From an uncultured Oscillospiraceae bacterium (GTDB lineage: Bacteria > Bacillota > Clostridia > Oscillospirales > Oscillospiraceae), in NCBI GenBank assembly GCA_947631395.1, contig CANRLF010000017.1:1-41150 (forward strand): DNA of 41,150 nt, written 5' to 3'. Positions 1 to 8,068 of the stretch are shown here, piece by piece; the stretch's first letter is position 1; every line of letters begins with the position of its first letter. Made by a program: the position numbers and the translations under genes. The notes beneath the pieces are model-generated. The model saw only the letters and a program-made list of their open reading frames with translations. It made no database searches and was not told where the DNA came from.

Positions 1-75
1 GGTCGAGCGCGCACGATTGGAAATCGTGTAGGGGTCAAAAGCTCCTCGAGGGTTCGAATCCCTCCTTCTCCGCCA
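1..75 (+). tRNA. tRNA-Ser (anticodon GGA), 5' truncated by window edge
   Basis: The anticodon stem CACGA/TCGTG encloses the loop TTGGAAA, with anticodon GGA at 19-21, which reads UCC/UCU serine codons. A long variable arm follows the anticodon stem, as expected for tRNA-Ser, then a T arm with GGTTCGAATCC, the acceptor 3' strand, discriminator G72 and an encoded CCA at 73-75. The 5' acceptor strand and most of the D arm lie before position 1. Confidence 0.93.
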
Positions 76-123
76 AAAAATCCCGGAACCTTATGGTTTC
101 GGGATTTTTTGGCGGAGAAGGAG
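62..123. repeat. Near-perfect 29-bp inverted repeat spanning the tRNA 3' end and its terminator
   Basis: Bases 62-90 and 95-123 are reverse complements at 28 of 29 positions, around a 4-nt loop (TTAT). The left arm includes the last 13 nt of the tRNA before the final A (CTCCTTCTCCGCC). The central part, TCCCGGAACC/GGTTTCGGGA flanked by A6 and T6, can act as an intrinsic terminator in either direction. The outer 13 bp are more than a terminator needs and repeat tRNA sequence in inverted orientation. Confidence 0.85.
76..110 (+). terminator. Intrinsic terminator after tRNA-Ser
   Basis: The stem TCCCGGAACC (81-90) / GGTTTCGGGA (95-104) has a TTAT loop and is followed by TTTTTT (105-110). A matching A6 run on the 5' side makes it potentially bidirectional. 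It starts one base after the tRNA CCA end. Confidence 0.8.
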
Positions 124-192
124 TTTATTGAATCGGAAGAGGAACCCTGACGGTTCCTCTTCCAAACTCCTCCCTCCGAGAACTTCGGATGG
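122..192. repeat. 71-bp direct repeat, copy 1, with internal 12-bp hairpin
   Basis: It differs from 261-331 at only two positions. Each copy holds the perfect inverted repeat GGAAGAGGAACC / GGTTCCTCTTCC around a 5-nt loop (here 135-163) and a downstream AACTTCGG motif. Copy starts are 139 bp apart. No coding signal fits this stretch; open frames on the minus strand are just the palindromes read through. Confidence 0.85.
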
Positions 193-260
193 ATGAAAAC
201 TTGGAAAAGGGCGGTTTAAAGTAACTGCCCTGAAGGACGGCTTTCTTTTGGTAAATAAAA

Positions 261-331
261 AGTTTACTGAATCGGAAGAGGAACCCTGACGGTTCCTCTT
301 CCAAACTCCTCCCTCCGAAAACTTCGGATGG
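261..331. repeat. 71-bp direct repeat, copy 2
   Basis: Second copy of the unit at 122-192, with the internal hairpin at 274-302. A weaker similarity continues downstream: TTGGAAAAGGGCGGTTTA at 201-218 resembles TTGGAAAAGGGTGGTTTTA at 359-377. The later of these supplies the ribosome binding site of the thioesterase gene. Together the region 122-376 reads as a decayed tandem array between the tRNA and the first protein gene. Confidence 0.85.
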
Positions 332-376
332 GCCGGTAATTTGGAATACGCGATTATTTTGGAAAAGGGTGGTTTT

Positions 377-1063
377 ATGTATATACAGTACTCCATGCCC
401 CTTGTGTTTTCGGAGGGGGATTTTACGTCGGCGGGAGATGTCAGGGCGTCGGCGGTGCTGCATGATTTTCAGGAGATAGCCAAGGCCCACGCCACGGCGG
501 CGGGGCTGGGGTTTGACGTGCTCATGGAGCGAAACCTCATCTGGGTCATAACGAAGTCGCGCTTCCGGGTCCTGGGGGAGCTTCGGCCGGGGACGGAATA
601 TACTCTGCTGACCTTCCCGCGGAGGACCGGGTCGCTCATATACGACAGGGACTTTTACGTGCTCTCAAAGGCGGGGGAGAGGCTGATCCTGGGGACGAGC
701 CAGTGGTGCGTGGTGAATTTCCTCACCCGCCACGTGGAGCAGACGGACGTGGATTTTAAAGGGGAATACACTCCGGAGCTCGCCATACCCGAGGGGATAG
801 ACAGGATAAGGCCCCGGGACCTTGTGCCCGCGGGGAAGCACACAGTCACCGAGGCGGACCTTGACGAGAACGACCACACAAATAACTGCCGCTACGCCGA
901 CATGGCCCTCCGGTGCCTGGGTGCGGAGTCGGCCCGTGAGCTCACCATGAACTTCGCCAGCGAGACAAGGCTACACGATGAGATCGAGCTCTTCACAGCG
1001 CCCGGCGGCGTGGCCGCGGGGAAGCACAACGGAAACCTGGTGTTCGCGGCGAAGATAAATTGA
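377..1063 (+). CDS. Acyl-ACP thioesterase (FatA/FatB-like, double hotdog)
   Basis: The 228-residue product matches the acyl-ACP thioesterase family, which releases free fatty acids from acyl carrier protein in the cytosol. The N-terminal hotdog is visible in VLHDFQEIAKAHA and ERNLIWVITKSRFRV. The C-terminal hotdog carries D-x-N-x-H (D163, N165, H167, within DENDHTNN), which corresponds to the catalytic Asp/Asn/His of plant FatB. Length is normal for bacterial members. I chose the ATG at 377 because GGAAAAGGGTGG lies just upstream; an in-frame ATG at 341 would run into repeat DNA. The gene stands alone between repeats, and a plus-strand terminator at 1350-1376 probably ends its transcript. Chain-length specificity cannot be read from the sequence. 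It may help adjust membrane lipid composition, which is inference. Confidence 0.85.
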   Translation: MYIQYSMPLVFSEGDFTSAGDVRASAVLHDFQEIAKAHATAAGLGFDVLMERNLIWVITKSRFRVLGELRPGTEYTLLTFPRRTGSLIYDRDFYVLSKAGERLILGTSQWCVVNFLTRHVEQTDVDFKGEYTPELAIPEGIDRIRPRDLVPAGKHTVTEADLDENDHTNNCRYADMALRCLGAESARELTMNFASETRLHDEIELFTAPGGVAAGKHNGNLVFAAKIN

Positions 1064-1349
1064 AATCTTATATAAAAAAGTGCCACCTATGTATGGGCGG
1101 CTTGCACGGGCGGGTTTTGAACCCGCCCCTACCGGTTATTTGTGTAAATTTTCCAAAATTGATGTAGGGGAGGGTTCTAAACCCTCCCGGTTTTGATTAG
1201 CGCCCGGAGGGCGCAACCTTTTTCGGGGACGGGGGAATATTGTTGCGGCTTCGCCGCTTATCCCACCTCATCCCTGCCCTTCCCCGCCCGGGCGGGGAAG
1301 GCAAAAAAGGAGCGGCCCGGGGGGCCGCAACCTTTTGTGTGTGGGTAGA
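1064..1349. repeat. Gene-free gap packed with dispersed palindromes
   Basis: Two perfect 9-bp hairpins with 3-nt loops, GGGCGGGTT/AACCCGCCC (1108-1128) and GGGAGGGTT/AACCCTCCC (1168-1188), are each next to a CCTAC/GTAGG flank. GCGCCCGGAGGGCGC and GCGGCTTCGCCGC stems follow. Segment 1224-1302 is a close inverted copy of 40824-40904 at the other end of the window. Several modules end in GCAACCTTTT. No reading frame with a ribosome binding site was seen. Confidence 0.75.
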
Positions 1350-1376
1350 CTCCCCTCAGAGAGGGGAGCTTTTTTT
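1350..1376 (+). terminator. Intrinsic terminator, plus strand
   Basis: CTCCCCTC/GAGGGGAG with an AGA loop is followed by C and seven T (1370-1376). The T run is on the plus strand, so it ends rightward transcription from the thioesterase gene rather than the leftward metG operon. The stem also belongs to the dispersed CTCCCCTCAGAGAGGGGAG family seen near 40990. Confidence 0.7.
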
Positions 1377-1390
1377 CGCGTAAATTTAAT

Positions 1391-3337
1391 TTAGCAGAGC
1401 CTATAGCCCGCGGGGATCTTGTCGTCAAGCATGAGGAGGTGGAGCTTTTCTTCGCCGTTTTCTTCTTTTACGGCGGAGATGAGCATACCGTTGGACTCGA
1501 GGCCCATCATTTTGCGGGTGGGGAGGTTTAAGATGGCGACCACGGTCTTGCCGACGAGCTCCTCGGGCTTATAGAACTTGGCGATGCCGGAGAGTATCTG
1601 CCTTTCGGCGCCGGAGCCGTCGTCTAAGGTGAACTTCAAAAGCCGCTCGGACTTTTTGACGTTCTCACAGCTGAGCACCTTGCAGACGCGCATGTCGCAC
1701 TTGGCAAACTCGTCGATGGTCACGTCCGGGAGCACCGGGTCAACTGCCGGCGCGGGATTTTTGGCGGCGTAAAACTCCTCGATCTCCTTCGCCTTTTTGG
1801 CGGGGTCCAAGCGGGCGAAAAGTATCTCCGCGCTGCCGATCTTATGGCCCTCCGGGATAGCGCCGAAGGCGGAGAGACTGTCCCAGTCGGAGACCGGCAG
1901 GGCCAGCTGTGTGAAGATCCTGTCGGCCGTATCCGGCAGGAAGGGCCGGAGGAGTGTGGCGCTGATGCGGACCGTCTCAAGGAGGTTATAGAGCACGGTG
2001 GCAAGGCGGGGCTTTGTGTCCTCGCTCCTGCCCAGGACCCAGGGCTGGGTCTCGTCCACGTACTTATTGGCCCGTCTGAGGAGGGTGAATATCTCGTCTA
2101 TGGCGTCGGCCACGTGGAGGGTGTTCATCTTCTCCTGGCACCGCTTCGGTGTCCGGAGGGCCAGGTCGATGAGCTCCGCGTCCAGGGGCTCTAAGTTGGC
2201 GTTTGAGCCCACCACGCCGTCAAAATACTTGTTCTGCATTGACACCGTGCGGTTCACAAGGTTCCCCAGGATGTTCGCCAGGTCTGAGTTTATACGCTCG
2301 ATTATAAGGTCGTGGCTCATGGTGCCGTCGGAGGCGAAGGGCATCTCGTGGAGGACGTAGTACCTCACGGCGTCCACGCCGTAGAGGTCCACCAGGTCGT
2401 CGGCGTACAGCACGTTGCCCTTGGATTTTGACATCTTGCCGTCGCTCATCAAAAGCCAGGGGTGGCCGAACACCTGCTTTGGCAGGGGAAGGCCCAGGGA
2501 CATGAGGAACGCCGGCCAGTAGAGGGTGTGGAACCTCAGAATGTCCTTCCCGATGAGGTGCACGTCCGCGGGCCAGTATTTATTGTAGCCCTCGCCGTTT
2601 TCCGAGCCGTTGACCTCAAGGCCCGGGAAGGTGGCGTAATTGAAAAGGGCGTCCAGCCACACGTACACCACGTGCCTGGGGTCGGAGCGCACCGGTATGC
2701 CCCAGGAGAAGCTGGTGCGGGATATACACAGGTCCTGGAGGCCGGGCTTTAAGAAGTTATTTATCATCTCGTTTTTCCGGGCCTCGGGCTGGATGAAGTC
2801 CGGGTGCTCCTCGATGTATTTCCGGAGGGGCTCGGTGTATTTTGAGAGCCTGAAGAAGTACGCCTCCTCCTCGGCCCACTTGACCTCCCGGCCGCAGTCG
2901 GGGCACTTGTGGTCCACAAGCTGGCTTTCGGTCCAGAAGGACTCGCAGGGGGTGCAGTACCAGCCCTCGTACTTGCTCTTATATATGTCGCCGCTCTGGA
3001 GCATCCGCTCGAAGATGTCCTGGATTTTCCGCTCATGCTCCGGGTCGGTGGTGCGCACGAACCTGTCGTAGCTGGTGTTCATAAGGTCCCAGATGCGCCG
3101 TATCTCCCCGGCGGTGCCGTCCACGAACTGCTGGGGTGTGACCCCGGCGGCCTCGGCCTTCTCCTGTATCTTCTGGCCGTGCTCGTCGGTGCCGGTCTGG
3201 AAGTACACGTCATAGCCCTCCATTCGCTTGAACCGGCATATGGCGTCGGCCAGCACTATCTCATATGTGTTGCCGATGTGGGGCTTGCCGGACGCGTAGG
3301 CGATGGCGGTGGAGAGATAAAAGTTTCCTTTACTCAT
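1391..3337 (-). CDS. metG: Methionyl-tRNA synthetase
   Basis: The 648-residue class I aminoacyl-tRNA synthetase charges tRNA-Met in the cytosol. It shows the HIGH-type motif HIGN (20-23), a zinc-binding knuckle region with CTPCESFW and CPDCGREV, and the KMSKS loop (DGKMSKSKGN). An anticodon-binding helical domain follows. The C-terminal ~110 residues are a tRNA-binding OB fold (EMAP/Trbp111-like: DEFAKCDMRVCKV...LPTRKMMG), as in Bacillus and Clostridia MetG. Start ATG at 3337 has CAGGAGGT 8 nt upstream. It is the last gene of the minus-strand group starting at mltG, 74 bp after the GNAT gene. No T-box leader was found upstream, so it is probably expressed by read-through from the operon. Confidence 0.97.
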   Translation of the reverse strand: MSKGNFYLSTAIAYASGKPHIGNTYEIVLADAICRFKRMEGYDVYFQTGTDEHGQKIQEKAEAAGVTPQQFVDGTAGEIRRIWDLMNTSYDRFVRTTDPEHERKIQDIFERMLQSGDIYKSKYEGWYCTPCESFWTESQLVDHKCPDCGREVKWAEEEAYFFRLSKYTEPLRKYIEEHPDFIQPEARKNEMINNFLKPGLQDLCISRTSFSWGIPVRSDPRHVVYVWLDALFNYATFPGLEVNGSENGEGYNKYWPADVHLIGKDILRFHTLYWPAFLMSLGLPLPKQVFGHPWLLMSDGKMSKSKGNVLYADDLVDLYGVDAVRYYVLHEMPFASDGTMSHDLIIERINSDLANILGNLVNRTVSMQNKYFDGVVGSNANLEPLDAELIDLALRTPKRCQEKMNTLHVADAIDEIFTLLRRANKYVDETQPWVLGRSEDTKPRLATVLYNLLETVRISATLLRPFLPDTADRIFTQLALPVSDWDSLSAFGAIPEGHKIGSAEILFARLDPAKKAKEIEEFYAAKNPAPAVDPVLPDVTIDEFAKCDMRVCKVLSCENVKKSERLLKFTLDDGSGAERQILSGIAKFYKPEELVGKTVVAILNLPTRKMMGLESNGMLISAVKEENGEEKLHLLMLDDKIPAGYRLC

Positions 3338-3411
3338 GTTGTGTACCTCCTGAATGTAAAAGCTTATGATATTGTAACATCTTTTGCTTAAAGTGGCAAT
3401 AAATTCGCGGT

Positions 3412-3972
3412 TTAACGGCTTGTTTTACGTATCATCAGATAGGAATTTCGAAAGCTCCCGTCCTCCAGCCTCACGGCGTCGGGGTGGCAGGAGACGATGC
3501 GAAAGCCCATCTTCTCATATAGCGCCCGGGCCCGGGAATTGCCCTCGAAGAAGTCAAGCTCCAGTTGGGTGATATACTCCCGGCTCTCGGCGACGCGGAT
3601 GAGCGCGCCAAGCATGGCCGTGCCGATGCCCAGACCCCAGAACTCCCGCCGGATGGCGATGCTGAGGCCCGCCCGGTGGCGGGTCTTGACATGGGCGTTG
3701 AAAGTGATACCGCCCGTACCCGCAAGGCGTCCGCCCACGAAACAGCCAAGCAGTACATCGCCGGTGGGGGAGCTCAGATACCCTTCGATGAAGGCCCGCT
3801 CGTCATCCACGGTCATCGCCGCCGTGTCCTCGGGGCTTGTGAGCAGGAAGGGAGTCTCCCGGACGCATTCGGAAAAGCTCTCCAGCATAGCCGGGGCGTC
3901 CTCCGGGCGCACGGAGCGCAAAATCGCCTCCCGCCCATCCTTCAGACTGACGGGAATTGACTCAACGACCAT
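3412..3972 (-). CDS. GNAT-family N-acetyltransferase
   Basis: A 186-residue single-domain acetyl-CoA-dependent transferase. The acetyl-CoA pyrophosphate loop is visible as REFWGLGIGTAM, preceded by beta strands (GDVLLGCFVGGRLAGTGGITF), and the C-terminal NSRARALYEKMGFR is the usual GNAT beta5-alpha4 motif. The substrate is unknown; the style is closest to RimI/RimJ or small-molecule GNATs. Its start is 3 bp beyond the stop codon of the HIT gene, so the two are likely translationally coupled. The arrangement between two aminoacyl-tRNA synthetase genes is suggestive of translation housekeeping, but this is inference. Confidence 0.85.
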   Translation of the reverse strand: MVVESIPVSLKDGREAILRSVRPEDAPAMLESFSECVRETPFLLTSPEDTAAMTVDDERAFIEGYLSSPTGDVLLGCFVGGRLAGTGGITFNAHVKTRHRAGLSIAIRREFWGLGIGTAMLGALIRVAESREYITQLELDFFEGNSRARALYEKMGFRIVSCHPDAVRLEDGSFRNSYLMIRKTSR

Positions 3973-3975
3973 GGC

Positions 3976-4338
3976 TTACACCATCCGTTCGCCCATTTTG
4001 GCGCCGCCGAGGATGTGGAAGTGGAGGTGGGGGACGGTTTGGCCGGCGTCGGGGCCGCAGTTGGAGATGACGCGGTAGCCGCCCTCAAGGCCCTCATCCC
4101 GGGCTATTTTGGCGATGACGGTGAACATGTGGCCCACAAGGGCCTCGTTTTTCGAGCTTACTTCAGCCACGGACTGAATGTGGGCCTTGGGCACCACTAA
4201 AATGTGGGTGGGGGCCTGGGGATTTATGTCCCGGAAGGCGTAGCAGAGATTGTCCTCATAGACCTTCGTTGAGGGTATATCGCCCTTTATGATCTTGCAG
4301 AAAACGCAGTTTTCATGGAAATTCAGAACATCGGACAT
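3976..4338 (-). CDS. HIT-family purine nucleoside phosphoramidase (HinT-like)
   Basis: The 120-residue protein carries the histidine triad H104-L-H106-F-H108 in VPHLHFHILGG, and the N-terminal C11-x2-C14 pair common in bacterial HinT. The length is typical. HinT enzymes hydrolyse AMP-lysine and other adenylate phosphoramidates, including aminoacyl-adenylates made by tRNA synthetases. That fits its place between alaS and metG. The start ATG at 4338 follows AAAGGAGG with an 8-nt spacer. It lies 15 bp after the methyltransferase gene and is tightly linked to the following GNAT gene. Confidence 0.92.
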   Translation of the reverse strand: MSDVLNFHENCVFCKIIKGDIPSTKVYEDNLCYAFRDINPQAPTHILVVPKAHIQSVAEVSSKNEALVGHMFTVIAKIARDEGLEGGYRVISNCGPDAGQTVPHLHFHILGGAKMGERMV

Positions 4339-4353
4339 GGGTTTTCCTCCTTT

Positions 4354-5028
4354 TTATTTTCCGGCGCTCACGAGCGCGTACATCATCACGTCAAATTCCG
4401 GCTCCGCGGAGGTGAGGCCGTCGCGGATAAGCTCAAGGCCGGCATCACGGATCTCCCGCCGAAGCGTGGCGAAGTCCACCGTCCGGCAGGTGGTGGAGGC
4501 CACATTAAGGGTTTTCCCCGTGGCCTGGTGGACTCGGGGGACCTCGTCAAAGGCCCGTTCAGGGTCGCTTTTTCGCAAGACCGTTCCGTCGCCCATGGTG
4601 AGCACCAGGGCGTGTCCGGCGTCTGTCAGGTGCTCCCGGACAAACCGCCAGAAGGCCGCCCGGTGGGAGTCATCCGTCAGCATGTGGAGCACCGCCACGG
4701 CGTATATGAAGTCGAATTTTTGTAAAAGGGCACCGTCCACAAAGTCGAGGGCCCTGAAGCGCCCGGCGTACTCCGGGTATTTCCGGCGGCAGTACTCCAC
4801 CGCCTCGCCTGATATGTCCGTGGCGGTCACGTTGTACTTATCCCGCAAAAGCGCCGCCGCGTCCCGGCCCTCGCCGCAGCCAAGCTCCAAAATCGGGCTT
4901 TGGTCGGTAAGGCCCAGCTTGCGTACAGTCTCGGCGACGATGGGCGTGGGCGTGTCGGAGGTCCACTGGAGGCCCTTGGCGTGTACGGCCTTATAGCGCC
5001 GGTCATAGGCCCGGTAATATTCCGTCAT
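4354..5028 (-). CDS. Class I SAM-dependent methyltransferase
   Basis: The 224-residue protein has a Rossmann-fold SAM-binding core: motif I ILELGCGEGRDAAALL near residue 46, the acidic end of beta2 in VTATDISGEAVEYC, and motif IV-like DFIYAVAVLHML. Residues before the core contain the YYRAYDRRYKAVHAKGLQW segment of SAM methyltransferases related to the tellurite/UbiE-like group. The acceptor cannot be predicted. The ATG overlaps the cupin stop by 4 nt (ATGA), a sign of translational coupling, so cupin and methyltransferase may act on the same compound. That link is inference. Confidence 0.85.
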   Translation of the reverse strand: MTEYYRAYDRRYKAVHAKGLQWTSDTPTPIVAETVRKLGLTDQSPILELGCGEGRDAAALLRDKYNVTATDISGEAVEYCRRKYPEYAGRFRALDFVDGALLQKFDFIYAVAVLHMLTDDSHRAAFWRFVREHLTDAGHALVLTMGDGTVLRKSDPERAFDEVPRVHQATGKTLNVASTTCRTVDFATLRREIRDAGLELIRDGLTSAEPEFDVMMYALVSAGK

Positions 5029-5360
5029 GCCCTGTGCTCCGGAACCACGGCGAAGAAGCGAAGGGGCACATCGGACTCGTTGCGGAGGCTGTGGGTGTGG
5101 CCCTGGGGGCAGTAGCTCACGTCCCCGGGGCGCAAAAGCTCCCGCTCGCCGTCAAAGACCATCACAGCCTCGCCCTCCAAGATATAGACTGTCTCGCTGT
5201 TCCCCTCGTGGGTGTGGGGGCCGATATACGCCCCCGGGGCCAGGGTGGCCAGCATTATTTTGTTATCATTGTCCACGAACATCCGGGGCTCAAAGAGACC
5301 CGCGCCGCCCTTAAAGCCGTCGATGTGCTGTTCGGGGACGGCGGAAAAGTCGATTTTCAT
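5025..5360 (-). CDS. Small single-domain cupin protein
   Basis: A 111-residue protein with one conserved cupin barrel. Motif 1 is visible as PHTHEGNSETVYILEGEA (H-x-H-x4-E-x6-G, the metal-binding pattern) and motif 2 as LRPGDVSYCPQGHTHSL. Such small cupins act as isomerases, dioxygenase-like enzymes or ligand sensors; no specific role can be read here. The start follows GGGGGAT with a 7-nt spacer, 15 bp after alaS. The 4-bp overlap with the methyltransferase gene suggests joint expression. Confidence 0.85.
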   Translation of the reverse strand: MKIDFSAVPEQHIDGFKGGAGLFEPRMFVDNDNKIMLATLAPGAYIGPHTHEGNSETVYILEGEAVMVFDGERELLRPGDVSYCPQGHTHSLRNESDVPLRFFAVVPEHRA

Positions 5361-5375
5361 GCGTTATCCCCCGGC

Positions 5376-8042
5376 TTACAGGCCGAGCTTTTCGGCCACG
5401 AAGTTGTCAACTGAGGCCAGCGCGTCGTCCAGCATCAGAACGTCCCGGCCGCCGCCCATGGCCGAGTCGGGCCGTCCGCCGCCCTTGCCGCCGCATACGG
5501 CCGAGACGGACTTTATGATGTCGCCGGCCTTCACGCCCTTTGCCACCGCGTCCTTGCCGCAGACGGCCTGGAAGGTCAGCTTATCGCCGTCCACGCTGGC
5601 TATCACCGCCACCACGGCGCTGTCACGGTCACGGAGCATGTCGCCCAGCTTGCGAAGCTCGTCGGGGCTTGCCCCGGGGCGGCTGGCGGTGACAACGTGG
5701 AGGTCGCCGACGGTCTTGGCGGCGGCCAGGAAGTGGCCGATCTCGCCGGAGCGGAGCTTGTCCTGAAGGGACTCCAGATCGCGGTGGAGCTTCCTTATCT
5801 CCTCCTGATTGGCCTTCAGCTTGTCGACCAGCTCGAAGGGGGAGGCCTTCATGGCGTTGGCCGCCTCCAAAAGGGTGCGGTTCACACGCTCGTTCTCCTT
5901 GAAATACTCAAGACCCGTTATGGCCTCGACGCGCCTGACGCCGGAGGCCACGGAAAATTCACTGATGATGCGGAATGGGCCCACCTTGGCGGTGTTGTCC
6001 TGATGGGTGCCGCCGCAGAACTCCACGGAGAAGCTGTCCCCCATGGTGACCACGCGGACCACGTCCCCGTATTTCTCGCCGAAGAGGGCTATGGCGCCCT
6101 TTTTCCGGGCCTCCTCGATGGGCAGCTCCTCGGTGACGATGGGGTCCCCGTCCAGGACCTTCCTGTTAACAATATCCGCGACCTTCAAAAGCTCCTCGCC
6201 GGTGAGGGCCGCGAAGTGGGTGAAGTCAAATCTCAGCCTGTCGGGCTCGACTAAGGAGCCAGCCTGATGGACGTGGTCGCCCAGGACCTGCCGTAAAGCC
6301 GCGTCCAGAAGGTGGGTGGCGGAGTGGGCCCGCATGATGGCCTCGCGGCGCTCACCGTCGATGGCGGCGCGGACGGTGTCACCCAGCTTCAGCGAGCCGC
6401 GGGTAACCTTGCCGTAGTGCATATATTTGCCGCCCTTGTTTTTCTGGACGTCCGTGACCTCAAAGGTCATGCCGTCGGCGGAGATCTGGCCACGGTCGGC
6501 CACCTGGCCGCCCATCTCGGCGTAGAAGGGGGTCTTGTCCAAAACCACGATGCCCTCAACGCCGGTCATCAGCTCCTCGGCCTGCTCGTTTTCCACAACC
6601 AGGGCCACCACACGGGCGTCAGCGACGGCCTTCTCGGTGTAGCCCGTAAATTTCGTCTCGGGCACGTCCTTGCCGAACTCCACGCCGGCCCAGCCCAGGT
6701 CCCCCAGGGCCTCACGGGCCTTTCGGGCACGCTGGCGCTGTGCCTCCATCTGCTGATGGAAGCCCTCGTCGTCCACGCTCATGCCCTGCTCCTCCACCAT
6801 CTCGCGGGTAAGGTCGATGGGGAAGCCGTAGGTGTCATAGAGCTTGAAGGCGTCCTCGCCGGAGAAGGTCCTCTCGCCCGCGGCCTTGTGTGAGGCCAGC
6901 ATGTCGTTGAAGATGCGCAGGCCCGCGTCGATGGTCTTGGCGAAGTTCTCCTCCTCCACGCGTATCACACGGGTGATGTATTTCTGCCGCTCCCGGAGCT
7001 CCGGATAGTGGCCCTCGTTTTCGCGGACCACCGTGTCCACCACCTCATGGAGGAAGGGATCGGTGACGCCGAGTAAGCGCCCGTGGCGGGCGGCCCTTCT
7101 CAGTAGCCGCCGCAGGACATAGCCACGGCCCTCGTTGGAGGGGAGTACGCCGTCGCATATCATAAAGACGCCGGAGCGGATGTGGTCGGTGATGACCCGG
7201 AGGGACACGTCCTTCTCACGGCTCTCGCCGTAGTGGGCGCCTGTGAGCTCAGAGACCCTGTTTGTGATGTTCATCACCGTGTCCACGTCAAAGAGACTGG
7301 CCACGTTCTGGCAGACACAGGCAAGGCGCTCCAGGCCCATGCCGGTGTCGATGTTCTTCTGCTTGAGCTCTGAGTAGTGGCCCTCGCCGTCGTTGTCGAA
7401 CTGTGAGAACACCACGTTCCAGACCTCGATATATCTGTCGCAGTCACAGCCCACGTGGCAGTCGGGCTTGCCGCAGCCCCACTCGGGGCCGCGGTCGTAG
7501 TATATCTCGGAGCAGGGGCCGCAGGGGCCGGAGCCGTGCTCCCAGAAGTTGTCCTCCCGGCCGAAGCGGACGATGTGGTCCTCGGGGACACCCACCACGT
7601 CACGCCAGATGGCGTAGGCCTCGTCGTCGGCGGGAGTCTGCTCGTCCCCGGCGAATACGGAGGGGTAGAGCCGGTCCGGGTCAAGGCCAACCCACTCGGG
7701 GCTCGTCAAGAACTCCCAGGCCCAGGGTATGGCCTCCTTCTTGAAGTAATCCCCGAAGGAGAAGTTGCCAAGCATCTCAAAATAGGTGCCGTGGCGGGCC
7801 GTATGGCCGATATTCTCGATGTCCCCGGTGCGGATGCACTTCTGGCAGGTGGTGACACGGTGCCGGGGGGGCTCCTGCTCGCCGGTGAAGAAGGGCTTCA
7901 TAGGCGCCATGCCGGAGTTTATGAGCAGGAGGCTCTGGTCGTTCTGGGGGATAAGGGAGAAGGAGGGCAGTCGCAGATGCCCCTTCGTCTCGAAGAATTT
8001 GAGGAACATCTCCCGAAGCTCGTTAAGGCCGAAAGGTTTCAT
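5376..8042 (-). CDS. alaS: Alanyl-tRNA synthetase
   Basis: The 888-residue class II synthetase has the full domain order: catalytic core (N-terminal FETKGHLRLPSFSLIPQ and SGMAPMKPFF), tRNA-recognition region, editing domain with HSATHLLDAAL and the CGGTH zinc-site motif, and a C-terminal DHHA1/C-Ala domain ending in GGGRPDSAMGGG. It charges tRNA-Ala and hydrolyses mischarged Ser/Gly-tRNA-Ala. The start ATG has AAGGAG 9-11 nt upstream. It follows mltG by 26 bp, in the same transcription direction. Confidence 0.98.
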   Translation of the reverse strand: MKPFGLNELREMFLKFFETKGHLRLPSFSLIPQNDQSLLLINSGMAPMKPFFTGEQEPPRHRVTTCQKCIRTGDIENIGHTARHGTYFEMLGNFSFGDYFKKEAIPWAWEFLTSPEWVGLDPDRLYPSVFAGDEQTPADDEAYAIWRDVVGVPEDHIVRFGREDNFWEHGSGPCGPCSEIYYDRGPEWGCGKPDCHVGCDCDRYIEVWNVVFSQFDNDGEGHYSELKQKNIDTGMGLERLACVCQNVASLFDVDTVMNITNRVSELTGAHYGESREKDVSLRVITDHIRSGVFMICDGVLPSNEGRGYVLRRLLRRAARHGRLLGVTDPFLHEVVDTVVRENEGHYPELRERQKYITRVIRVEEENFAKTIDAGLRIFNDMLASHKAAGERTFSGEDAFKLYDTYGFPIDLTREMVEEQGMSVDDEGFHQQMEAQRQRARKAREALGDLGWAGVEFGKDVPETKFTGYTEKAVADARVVALVVENEQAEELMTGVEGIVVLDKTPFYAEMGGQVADRGQISADGMTFEVTDVQKNKGGKYMHYGKVTRGSLKLGDTVRAAIDGERREAIMRAHSATHLLDAALRQVLGDHVHQAGSLVEPDRLRFDFTHFAALTGEELLKVADIVNRKVLDGDPIVTEELPIEEARKKGAIALFGEKYGDVVRVVTMGDSFSVEFCGGTHQDNTAKVGPFRIISEFSVASGVRRVEAITGLEYFKENERVNRTLLEAANAMKASPFELVDKLKANQEEIRKLHRDLESLQDKLRSGEIGHFLAAAKTVGDLHVVTASRPGASPDELRKLGDMLRDRDSAVVAVIASVDGDKLTFQAVCGKDAVAKGVKAGDIIKSVSAVCGGKGGGRPDSAMGGGRDVLMLDDALASVDNFVAEKLGL

Positions 8043-8068
8043 AAGGTTTATTTCTCCTTGATTTTTAT

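Noticed and set aside
91-490. Minus-strand open frames of 101 and 121 codons across the first repeat region
   Set aside because: They read through the direct repeats and palindromes, repeat the same peptide, lack ribosome binding sites and overlap the thioesterase gene. They are treated as spurious.
1064-1349. Considered a CRISPR-like array because of regularly placed palindromes
   Set aside because: Units differ in sequence, spacing is irregular and there are no unique spacers or cas genes.
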